Shown one piece after another: positions 13,059-17,826 of a DNA stretch of 17,826 nt (its first letter is position 1; the number at the start of each line of letters is the position of its first letter). Made by a program: the position numbers and the translations under genes. The notes beneath the pieces were generated by a model that searched no databases, was not told where the DNA came from, and was given only the letters and a program-made list of their open reading frames with translations. The DNA comes from RGIG1668 sp045124495 (GTDB lineage: Bacteria > Bacillota > Clostridia > Lachnospirales > Lachnospiraceae), in contig JBGVLX010000038.1 of the NCBI GenBank assembly GCA_045124495.1, forward strand, positions 1-17,826, in the 5' to 3' direction.

Positions 13059-13178
13059 ATGATAAAAATAGTTTATAAGGCAATGGAACTGTGTAGGAAC
13101 GAACTTGGGGAATGCAACTGGCCCAATGTTCCTGAAAAATATTGGGATTTGGCAGTGCTGGAAATGATAGGAGAATAA
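13059..13178 (+). CDS. small hypothetical protein, 39 aa
   Basis: AAGGA (13047-13051), at the stop of the previous gene, gives about 7-9 nt spacing to this ATG. The product begins MIKIVYKAMELCRNE and ends DLAVLEMIGE; it is rich in Trp, Glu and Leu and probably helical. It ends 8 bp before a terminator, so it completes the P-loop operon. No family recognised; it could be a real small protein or the remains of a longer gene. Confidence 0.4.
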   Translation: MIKIVYKAMELCRNELGECNWPNVPEKYWDLAVLEMIGE

Positions 13179-13185
13179 CATAGTT

Positions 13186-13227
13186 ATACTGGTGAGATTA
13201 CACAGTGTGATTTCACCGGTATTTTTT
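13186..13227 (+). terminator. intrinsic terminator
   Basis: ATACTGGTGA (13186-13195) pairs with TCACCGGTAT (13213-13222) with one T-G pair, and an inner ACAC/GTGT stem; six T follow (13222-13227). Confidence 0.85.
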
Positions 13228-13271
13228 ATATATAATAAAAATGAATTATCGATGTTGTCAGCAGCGTTGCT

Positions 13272-13589
13272 TTATTTTTTCCAGATTTCAATGGTGTTCA
13301 ACAGTTTTTCTTTTGTTTCAACATCCAATCCAATAATCGCTTCATAAAGTTCCCTATCAAGTGCAGTTTCCGCATATTCCGGCTCTAGCTCCCCTACAAG
13401 AGAATCTAACGAACAACCTACAAGACGGGCGTAATAGGTCAATATACGTAGTGACATCGCAGTACGGTTATTTTCAACATTGCTGATATAGCCGGGAGTA
13501 ACACCGAGTGCTTCAGCCACTTGGTTTTGGGTTAAACCGTTTTGTATTCGTAAATTTTTGATTAAAGCTCCATAGTTTTCAGTTTCCAT
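13272..13589 (-). CDS. XRE-family transcriptional regulator
   Basis: A 105-aa DNA-binding protein. The Cro/C1-type helix-turn-helix spans about 6-62, with LTQNQVAEALGVTPGYISNVE (19-39) covering the two core helices; the C-terminal 40 residues (ELYEAIIGLDVETKEKLLNTIE) form an amphipathic helical dimerisation part as in SinR-like regulators. AAGGAG lies 7 nt before the ATG. It is divergent from the nuclease-domain gene at 13703, with both promoters in a 113-bp gap, so autoregulation and control of that gene are likely. Repressor, or antitoxin in an XRE-type toxin-antitoxin pair, are both possible; neither can be proved from sequence. Confidence 0.9.
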   Translation of the reverse strand: METENYGALIKNLRIQNGLTQNQVAEALGVTPGYISNVENNRTAMSLRILTYYARLVGCSLDSLVGELEPEYAETALDRELYEAIIGLDVETKEKLLNTIEIWKK

Positions 13590-13620
13590 AGTGAGAACTC
13601 CTTTATATATTTATTCTAAT

Positions 13621-13657
13621 GAAAGTATACAATAAATATTGCTTGAAAGAAAGATAC
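13621..13657. promoter_or_regulatory. candidate XRE operators in the divergent promoter region
   Basis: GAAAGTATAC (13621-13630) and GAAAGATAC (13649-13657) are near-identical direct repeats 28 bp apart. The second lies within the spacer of the promoter for the 13703 gene; the first overlaps a minus-strand TATACT-like -10 for the regulator. Confidence 0.4.
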
Positions 13658-13671
13658 TAATAGTATAAAAT
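13643..13671 (+). promoter_or_regulatory. promoter for the PBECR-like gene
   Basis: TTGAAA (13643-13648), 17-bp spacer, TAAAAT (13666-13671). The start would be near 13678, about 25 nt before the ATG. Confidence 0.65.
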
Positions 13672-13702
13672 ATATTTAAAGAGTATATGGCGAGGGAATA
13701 AA

Positions 13703-14242
13703 ATGATTAATAGAAAAGAAAATAAACGGGTCAATGTAATTTATGACGAAAACGGGAAAAGCATTGTTTTGATTAATGATATTAGATTTAAGACTCGACG
13801 AATAATTGATTGGGAGAAAGTAGAAGAGTATTTAAAGGAGTATATAGGAAACTGTTACGAAATATTAGAAACATCGGAAAAAGTATTTATAGGTGCCGAT
13901 TTTCCGGATGAATTTTGTCATTCTCAAGATAAGATTCAGCTAAAAGGTGGAAATGAGAAGGCAAAAGCAAATATGATATCTGCAATTGGCGACTTAATTA
14001 AAGTTGCAACTAACAAAGCTGTTTTTCAAGATTACGGAAATAAGCATAAGTCTAAAGCAAAGCAAGGGTGGTATAGATATGATACACGTTTTGGAATTCC
14101 TGCTTATGATCCGGATGGAAAATTCATACAGTATAACATTTATACGGCAAGGATGTTAATAAGATGTGATAAAGACGGAAAGTTATTTTTATATGATTTT
14201 GTAAGAACAAAAAAAGAAACGAGCAGCCCGTTTGAACAGTAA
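13703..14242 (+). CDS. PBECR-like (phage-Barnase-EndoU-ColicinE5/D-RelE-like) domain protein
   Basis: A 179-aa protein with GAGGG upstream of the ATG. From residue 30 it follows a pattern I know from PBECR-type domains (closest in memory to PBECR3) that end Clostridial phage and MuF/polymorphic-toxin proteins: IDWEKVEEYLKEYIG (35-49), DFPDEF..SQD (66-75), GNEKAKANMISAIGDLI (83-99), KH near 114-115, GWYRYDTRFGIPAYD (122-136), and a closing strand pair with ARMLIRCDKDGKLFLYD and KKET. In the usual proteins this domain is the C-terminal effector; here it stands alone. Candidate catalytic residues are H115, R125, D127 and R129. Nuclease activity is inferred from family membership, which I hold with medium confidence. 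Divergent from an XRE regulator gene, which resembles toxin plus regulator layouts. Confidence 0.55.
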   Translation: MINRKENKRVNVIYDENGKSIVLINDIRFKTRRIIDWEKVEEYLKEYIGNCYEILETSEKVFIGADFPDEFCHSQDKIQLKGGNEKAKANMISAIGDLIKVATNKAVFQDYGNKHKSKAKQGWYRYDTRFGIPAYDPDGKFIQYNIYTARMLIRCDKDGKLFLYDFVRTKKETSSPFEQ

Positions 14243-14426
14243 ACTGTTGCACGGTAGTAAACTTCGTTTCTTATGGAATAATTATAATATGCTTTCGTCT
14301 AAAAAGCAAGAGATAGATTTTGATTTAGATGACTGCAAAAAAGTTTGGCATCAGCAAATCAACTGTACATATGGTTGTAACAATATAGAACGATATAGAG
14401 GCAGAGTGATTTGGGTAATTGAATAG
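14232..14426 (+). CDS. doubtful small ORF or gene remnant after the PBECR-like gene
   Basis: A 64-codon frame from TTG overlaps the preceding gene by 11 bp and has no good ribosome binding site; an internal ATG at 14289 would give 45 residues. The product has DFDLDDCKKVWHQQ and a C-rich NCTYGCNNIE stretch, ending WVIE just before a terminator. It may be a coupled small protein, or the surviving 3' end of a longer gene whose 5' part was replaced by the PBECR-like gene. Function not recognised. Confidence 0.3.
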   Translation: MNSKLLHGSKLRFLWNNYNMLSSKKQEIDFDLDDCKKVWHQQINCTYGCNNIERYRGRVIWVIE

Positions 14427-14440
14427 AAGAAAGACAAGGA

Positions 14441-14470
14441 CACTTCCGGTAGAAAATCGGGAGTGTTTTT
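14441..14470 (+). terminator. intrinsic terminator
   Basis: CACTTCCG (14441-14448) pairs with CGGGAGTG (14458-14465) with one T-G pair; five T follow. Confidence 0.85.
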
Positions 14471-14478
14471 GGTATAAT
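14470..14478 (+). promoter_or_regulatory. extended -10 promoter
   Basis: TGG followed by perfect TATAAT (14473-14478), directly after the terminator T run and 34 bp before the next start codon. The -35 region is poor. Confidence 0.6.
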
Positions 14479-14511
14479 GGACAGTAGAAAAATATGTGAA
14501 GGAGTGGAATT

Positions 14512-14865
14512 ATGTATCATTCATATGTAATGGGAATAGATGATTCAATTTATAGGTTGGAAAATCAGGGGTTTGAAATCAATCGTGATGGTGGAAATTT
14601 TATGATATCTTTTCCAGAAGAAAAAGCTGTAATATGGGAAGAGTTTATTTTTGCACATCTTGAATTGGAGTATTGGAATGAATATATAACGGAGGACGGT
14701 GCAGTATTTTTATTCCACCTTCAGGATGGGATTAAAAGATATGAAGTTAATGATTTTATAAATGATGAAGTGTTGGGATTGTGCGAAAGATTATGTGAAT
14801 GTAAGTTTGAATCTATAAAAAGAATGTTATCAGATAATCACTTCTACAAAAGATTCATTAGCTAA
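14512..14865 (+). CDS. hypothetical protein, 117 aa
   Basis: Not assigned to a named family. AAGGAG lies 8 nt before the ATG and an extended -10 promoter stands upstream, so it heads a transcript that probably also carries the MmcQ-like and pyrophosphatase-like genes. The protein is acidic and aromatic-rich, with no signal peptide or TM segment; MGIDDSIYRLENQGFEI, NFMISFPEEKAVIWEEFI and GAVFLFHLQDGIKRYEV suggest an alternating alpha/beta domain, and LCERLCECKFESIKRML a closing helix. Small intracellular proteins of this make-up are frequent in Clostridial accessory arrays, but no function can be stated. Confidence 0.75.
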   Translation: MYHSYVMGIDDSIYRLENQGFEINRDGGNFMISFPEEKAVIWEEFIFAHLELEYWNEYITEDGAVFLFHLQDGIKRYEVNDFINDEVLGLCERLCECKFESIKRMLSDNHFYKRFIS

Positions 14866-14879
14866 TAGGAGTGAAGGTA

Positions 14880-15248
14880 ATGCAGGTTCAAGAGATTAAA
14901 GACTATTGTATGAGTAAGCAAGGAGCATATGAAGATTGTCCATTTGGTGATGTTCCAATTTGCTATAAGTTGAATGGTAAAATATTTGCACAGCTTTATC
15001 CATATGAGTATGATTATAAGATTACATTGAAGTGTACTGCGGATGCGGGACAATTTTATAGAATGGCATATCCGGAAAAGGTGGTAAGGGGATATCATTG
15101 TCCACCTGTACAACAACCATATTGGAATACTATATTTTTGAACGATTTTCCAGATGAAGAATTATTGAATATGATAGATTTAGCATACGATACCGTATTT
15201 TCAAAATTTAGCAAGAAAGAGCAGAAAAGGATACTTGAGGAATTATAG
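14880..15248 (+). CDS. MmcQ/YjbR family protein
   Basis: A 122-aa protein of the MmcQ/YjbR (DUF419) family, a CyaY-like fold described as DNA-binding-like but with no firm cellular role. The ATG at 14880 is used since AGGAG (14868-14872) is 7 nt upstream; an upstream GTG at 14871 overlaps that site. Family marks: the N-terminal I..YC...GAYEDCPFG (about 5-23), FAQLYPYE..YKITLKC in the sheet, PEKVVRGYHCPP.QQPYWNTIFL (the conserved P..V..G.......W..v.L segment) and the DEELLNMIDLAYDTVFSKFSKKEQ helix. Length matches. It starts 14 bp after the previous gene and is followed by the pyrophosphatase-like gene. Confidence 0.85.
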   Translation: MQVQEIKDYCMSKQGAYEDCPFGDVPICYKLNGKIFAQLYPYEYDYKITLKCTADAGQFYRMAYPEKVVRGYHCPPVQQPYWNTIFLNDFPDEELLNMIDLAYDTVFSKFSKKEQKRILEEL

Positions 15249-15267
15249 AATCTTATTGGAGGTACAT

Positions 15268-15591
15268 ATGATTGGAAAAAAGGTAACAGTAAAAATTGAC
15301 AGATTGATGGGGAGTTATCATCCAAAGCATAAGGATATATATTATCCTATAAATTACGGATACATAGAAGGTATTATGGCGCCGGATGGAGAATGGCAGG
15401 ATGCATATGTGTTGGGTGTGGATGAACCTGTTGACGAATTTGTTGGAGTCATCATTGCTATTATACATAGATATGACGATGTGGAAGAAAAGTGGGTTGT
15501 TGCACCTGAAAATGTAAGTTTTACCGTAGAAGAAATTGAAAAGCAAGTGCATTTTCAGGAACAGTATTTTAAATCAGAAATAAGAATGTAA
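15268..15591 (+). CDS. short inorganic pyrophosphatase-like protein
   Basis: A 107-aa protein resembling family I soluble inorganic pyrophosphatases, which split PPi into two phosphates. The start at 15268 has GGAGG 6-7 nt upstream; the earlier in-frame ATG at 15235 overlaps the MmcQ gene. Matching motifs: YPINYGYIEG (26-35; usual YP.NYG.I), APDGEWQDAYVLG (38-50; usual DGDP.D, keeping the first and last Asp, D40 and D45, with the middle Asp as Glu), and IIHRYDDVEEKWVVAP (65-80; usual D..D.K...VP). It is much shorter than the roughly 170 residues of E. coli Ppa, so metal binding and activity are uncertain; a short Clostridial subfamily of this type exists in my memory. The HAM1-like 3' fragment follows its stop codon in the same frame. 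Confidence 0.7.
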   Translation: MIGKKVTVKIDRLMGSYHPKHKDIYYPINYGYIEGIMAPDGEWQDAYVLGVDEPVDEFVGVIIAIIHRYDDVEEKWVVAPENVSFTVEEIEKQVHFQEQYFKSEIRM

Positions 15592-15597
15592 GGATGC

Positions 15598-15696
15598 AAG
15601 TATTATTATGATTTGGATGTAAAAGAGGTAAGTACGGCCGTGGAAGACGGACTTCGAGAATTCTTTGAAGGAATCTTGTTAGGAGAAGTTAAATGA
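15598..15696 (+). pseudogene. 3' fragment of a second HAM1-like pyrophosphatase gene
   Basis: Bases 15599-15677 match 12487-12566, the end of the HAM1-like gene, at about 85%, with 33 bases identical around TATGATTTGGATG. Translation is YYYDLDVKEVSTAVEDGLRE then FFEGILLGEVK, stop TGA at 15694-15696. Most differences from the intact copy are synonymous, so the fragment comes from a diverged homologue that had been under selection, not from a recent copy. It has no start codon of its own and lies in frame after the pyrophosphatase-like stop. Its last bases supply the ribosome binding site and ATGA overlap for the next gene. Confidence 0.85.
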
Positions 15697-16553
15697 TTAA
15701 AATAATTGATACATTTGCGCAAATCAATGATTTGTTTGAAGATGGAAAGTTTATTCTTGATAAATGGAAAACATATATGAATTCAATTTATGATAATGCA
15801 GCCAAGCTAGTTATTGATGATATGAAAGATTGTTTGGATAGTGGTGATTATGTATATGAAAAAGATATTTTGCCAATTATTAATGCTGTTTATAGACACC
15901 CTGATTTAGAACTCTTGTATTCTTCGTTTTGTAGAGTTACAGAGGGTTTAAATAAAAAGGTACTCGATTGCTTTGGACATGATGTGGATATTGATATTGT
16001 CTTGTATGTAGGACTTTGTAATGGTGCAGGATGGGTGACTAATATTAACGACCGAGATGTTATATTATTAGGAGTGGAAAAGATACTAGAATTGAATTGG
16101 CTTGATGAGGCTTCTATGTGTGGACTTATTTATCATGAATTAGGACATGCTTATCATACACAATATGGTGATTTTAATCAGCAAAGCGATATAAGTGAGC
16201 AGAACTTTGTTTGGCAATTGTTCACAGAAGGTATTGCAATGTATTTTGAACAGATTTTGGTTAATGATTTTAATTATTATCACCAAGATAAGAATGGGTG
16301 GTTGGAATGGTGCGATAATCATTTCAGCGAAATATTAGCAGATTTTCGTAATGATTTAGAGGCAATGACAAAATGCAATCAAAGGTATTTTGGAGACTGG
16401 GTAAGTTATAGTGGTAAAGGTGATGTTGGATATTATCTCGGTACAAAGTTTGTTCAGAAGTTGAATGAGAAGTATGATTTTGAAGAGTTAATAAATATGA
16501 AAATTGATAGGGTTTATCAAGAGTTTATATCCTATGCAGTAAATACAATTTGA
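15693..16553 (+). CDS. zinc metallopeptidase-like protein (HELGH motif)
   Basis: A 286-aa cytosolic protein. The zinc motif is YHELGHAYHTQYGD: H148-E149-L-G-H152, preceded by a hydrophobic helix (SMCGLI). A third ligand, E179 in LFTEGIAMYFEQ, follows 27 residues later, a spacing typical of gluzincin-type peptidases. The N-terminal 140 residues are helical (retropepsin-like features absent) with a strand segment DIDIVLYVGLCNGAGWV before the active helix, as in DUF2268-like peptidases. No signal peptide, so substrate is intracellular and unknown. AGGAG lies 8 nt before the ATG, and the start overlaps the stop of the HAM1-like fragment. The family label beyond HExxH gluzincin is uncertain. Confidence 0.75.
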   Translation: MIKIIDTFAQINDLFEDGKFILDKWKTYMNSIYDNAAKLVIDDMKDCLDSGDYVYEKDILPIINAVYRHPDLELLYSSFCRVTEGLNKKVLDCFGHDVDIDIVLYVGLCNGAGWVTNINDRDVILLGVEKILELNWLDEASMCGLIYHELGHAYHTQYGDFNQQSDISEQNFVWQLFTEGIAMYFEQILVNDFNYYHQDKNGWLEWCDNHFSEILADFRNDLEAMTKCNQRYFGDWVSYSGKGDVGYYLGTKFVQKLNEKYDFEELINMKIDRVYQEFISYAVNTI

Positions 16554-16568
16554 TTTTGGAGGTGTCTT

Positions 16569-17123
16569 ATGAATATTTATGACAAATGTCCGATATTGGA
16601 AAGTGACAAGTTAATAATCAGATTATTTCAAGATGATGATTGTGATGATTTATTAAAGGTTTATAGCGATAAAAATGCATTACCGTTTTTTAATAGTGAT
16701 AATTGTGATGGTGATAATTTTTATTATGCAACTAAGGAAAGAATGGCTGAGGCTATTGGTTTTTGGCAGATGGCATATGAAAATGGTTGGTTTGTCAGAC
16801 TTTCTATTGTAGATAAGGATGTATCAAGTGTAATTGGAACGGTAGAATTATGTGTGAGAGTTTCAGAAGATGAGTTCAACAATATGGGGATTTTAAGGGT
16901 AGATGTAAGAAGTGATTATGAACAAGAGAGTGCATTATGTGATGTATTTTCTCTTGTTACACCGAAGATTGAGGAAATGTTAGGCTGTAAAGGTGTTCTT
17001 ACGAAGGCACCAATATATGCTGTAGAAAGAATAAAAGCAATCCAGAAGGTGGGTTTTATTAAGTCAGAACATTTGTTGATTGGTAAAACAGGTTATGCCT
17101 ATGATGGATATTGGACATTTTGA
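16569..17123 (+). CDS. GNAT-family N-acetyltransferase (RimJ/RimL-like)
   Basis: A 184-aa protein, GGAGG 7 nt before the ATG, 15 bp after the metallopeptidase gene. The opening LESDKLIIRLFQDDDCDDLLKVYSD is the standard RimJ/RimL-type start (LET.RL.LR....D...L...YSD). The core sheet follows with FVRLSIVDKDVSSVIGTVELCVRV, a probable acetyl-CoA segment ILRVDVRSDYEQESALCDVF (usual strand then R/Q..G.G/A, here without the glycines), and the C-terminal KAIQKVGFIKSEHLL (usual ...A....GF...G). The degenerate acetyl-CoA loop makes activity uncertain. Acceptor substrate unknown. Confidence 0.75.
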   Translation: MNIYDKCPILESDKLIIRLFQDDDCDDLLKVYSDKNALPFFNSDNCDGDNFYYATKERMAEAIGFWQMAYENGWFVRLSIVDKDVSSVIGTVELCVRVSEDEFNNMGILRVDVRSDYEQESALCDVFSLVTPKIEEMLGCKGVLTKAPIYAVERIKAIQKVGFIKSEHLLIGKTGYAYDGYWTF

Positions 17124-17233
17124 TGATAATGAGAAGTGCGAGGTGTGCAGAGGAAAGTGTGTACATAGTAATGCCGGAGAATAAAGAAGTGGTGGAAGAG
17201 CTGGTGAATATAAGAAGGAGAAGAGCAAGGTAG
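17123..17233 (+). other. short open frames of uncertain status after the GNAT gene
   Basis: An ATG at 17123 overlaps the GNAT stop (TGATG) and opens 36 codons ending KEVVEELVNIRRRRAR, with TAG in the loop of the next terminator. In the neighbouring frame 17101-17184 encodes a C-x-x-C-type piece, EKCEVCRGKCVHS, and farther on the same frame reads KSKVEMPCFFCE. Codons are GC-richer than in the adjacent genes. This looks like an eroded small gene, possibly a zinc-ribbon protein broken by frameshift, but chance is not excluded. Confidence 0.3.
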
Positions 17234-17249
17234 AGATGCCTTGCTTTTT
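17224..17249 (+). terminator. intrinsic terminator ending the accessory operon
   Basis: AGCAAGG (17224-17230) pairs with CCTTGCT (17239-17245), loop of 8 nt, five T (17245-17249). Confidence 0.85.
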
Positions 17250-17325
17250 CTGTGAGTGAAAAAGCTGAAAAATGTGAAATAGGAACCAAAGGTGCGAAGG
17301 TGAAGCTGAATAAAAAAATCCAGAA

Positions 17326-17568
17326 TTGCAATATCATACTGCATGGAGTAATGAGTGCATTGAATTTTGGTTTTTGCTTCATTTTGCATATTACACTGCC
17401 AACAATCATCGAGCAGACTACATTGCATTCTTGAATGACAAGTTTAAGGAACTTGGAATTGGAAAGTATCAGAAAAATATGAAGGATATCTTTGGAATTC
17501 TGTTATACCAAATCGAGGCATTACGTAAGTTGTGTGAAGCGATACTTTTTTCGGGCATTTATAATTAA
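17326..17568 (+). pseudogene. probable remnant of a coding sequence
   Basis: An open frame without ribosome binding site or ATG (first usable codon TTG) reads FAYYTANNHRADYIAFLND, then KFKELGIGKYQKNMKDIF and GILLYQIEALRKLCEAI, which looks like genuine protein with ordered helices. It stops at TAA just before a terminator. The absent start and the terminator at 17224-17249 directly upstream suggest the 3' remains of a longer gene. I recognise no family. Confidence 0.35.
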
Positions 17569-17583
17569 AGGATTACGATTTCT

Positions 17584-17618
17584 CTCGGTTATTGGCGCAG
17601 TAATAGCGGAGTTTTTTT
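17584..17618 (+). terminator. intrinsic terminator
   Basis: CTCGGTTATT (17584-17593) pairs with AATAGCGGAG (17102-like arm at 17602-17611) over nine of ten positions, followed by seven T (17612-17618). Confidence 0.7.
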
Positions 17619-17653
17619 AGAAAACATATAGCTATAAGAAGGAGAATATATTT

Positions 17654-17725
17654 ATGAGCGAACAAAGTTACCCTTTTTTTATAACAATAGGCAATTGCGA
17701 AACTACCAAAACTTATATTAAGTGA
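17654..17725 (+). CDS. tiny ORF with strong ribosome binding site, 23 aa
   Basis: AGAAGGAG lies 8-9 nt before the ATG. The product starts MSEQSYPFFITIGN and ends TTKTYIK. The good start signal and early stop suggest the beginning of a gene that has been cut, with unrelated GC-rich DNA following 28 bp later. A genuine microprotein is the alternative. Confidence 0.35.
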   Translation: MSEQSYPFFITIGNCETTKTYIK

Positions 17726-17752
17726 TTCAAAAGAAACAAATACATAAGCAGG

Positions 17753-17824
17753 CGCTTGTTCGGCCGTCGGTACTTAATGAGCGACTTGTCGCGAATTTAG
17801 TACCGCTACGAGCCGAACGCAGCG
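17753..17824. repeat. GC-rich nested inverted repeat at the window edge
   Basis: Four nested pairings share one axis: CGCT 17753-17756 with AGCG 17821-17824; GTTCGGC 17758-17764 with GCCGAAC 17812-17818; GGTACT 17769-17774 with AGTACC 17799-17804; GCGA 17781-17784 with TCGC 17789-17792. The segment is far GC-richer than its AT-rich surroundings. It could be an element end, a replication or recombination site, or a structured RNA; the rest lies outside the window. Confidence 0.75.
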
Positions 17825-17826
17825 AA

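Noticed and set aside
17059..17428. Overlapping minus-strand frames of 109-116 codons near the right end
   Set aside because: Composition is Ser/Phe/His-rich as expected from antisense of AT-rich DNA; no ribosome binding sites, and they run against a clear GNAT gene and a terminator.
1..17826. tRNA or rRNA genes
   Set aside because: No cloverleaf with a conserved T-loop (GTTCRANNC) or rRNA core sequence was seen on either strand; the GTTCGGC at 17758 belongs to the nested palindrome.

Overview
The window looks like a chromosomal stretch from an AT-rich, low-GC Gram-positive gut Clostridia, most likely Lachnospiraceae. The reasons are AGGAGG-type ribosome binding sites before nearly every gene, T-tailed intrinsic terminators, a D-lactate dehydrogenase, a CptIN-type type III toxin-antitoxin module, a DUF1703-type AAA/PD-(D/E)XK protein, a BceRS-like two-component system and an MmcQ/YjbR protein. 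The genus cannot be fixed from sequence reading alone.

Left part (1-3622). The window opens inside the 3' end of an Rpn/PD-(D/E)XK-type gene, followed by a D-lactate dehydrogenase gene with its own extended -10 promoter and terminator. On the minus strand lie a CptN-like toxin, its repeat RNA antitoxin (two 48-nt units, each foldable as an H-type pseudoknot, with a terminator between RNA and toxin), and a second D-2-hydroxyacid dehydrogenase with a good promoter.

Middle part (3623-11492). An OmpR-family response regulator and a small two-TM histidine kinase are joined by a degenerate 34-36 bp tandem repeat that starts at the regulator stop codon and runs past the kinase start. Then come a second 34-bp tandem array, a DUF1703 AAA/nuclease-like gene, a coiled-coil protein, a 22-bp perfect palindrome, a promoter reading straight into a strong hairpin terminator (small RNA or attenuator), an unknown 129-aa protein and an 810-aa FtsX-type ABC permease. 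Regulator, kinase and permease would normally flank a LolD-type ATPase gene; none is present, and unrelated genes occupy that position.

Right part (11493-17826). This is an AT-rich accessory run of small, mostly plus-strand genes: a frameshifted small gene, a HAM1/RdgB-like NTP pyrophosphatase, a shortened P-loop protein, a divergent pair of XRE regulator and PBECR-like nuclease-domain protein, an unknown 117-aa protein, an MmcQ/YjbR protein, a short inorganic pyrophosphatase-like protein, an HELGH metallopeptidase and a GNAT acetyltransferase. The last 85 bp of the HAM1-like gene recur in diverged form about 3.1 kb downstream as a headless gene fragment, so the block between was assembled by recombination. 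The final 700 bp holds eroded coding traces, two terminators, a tiny ORF and a GC-rich nested inverted repeat at the window edge.

Most notable points: the covarying pseudoknots of the type III antitoxin, the two related 34-36 bp tandem arrays, the sensor-permease set without its ATPase, the XRE/PBECR-like pair, and the duplicated HAM1 3' end.
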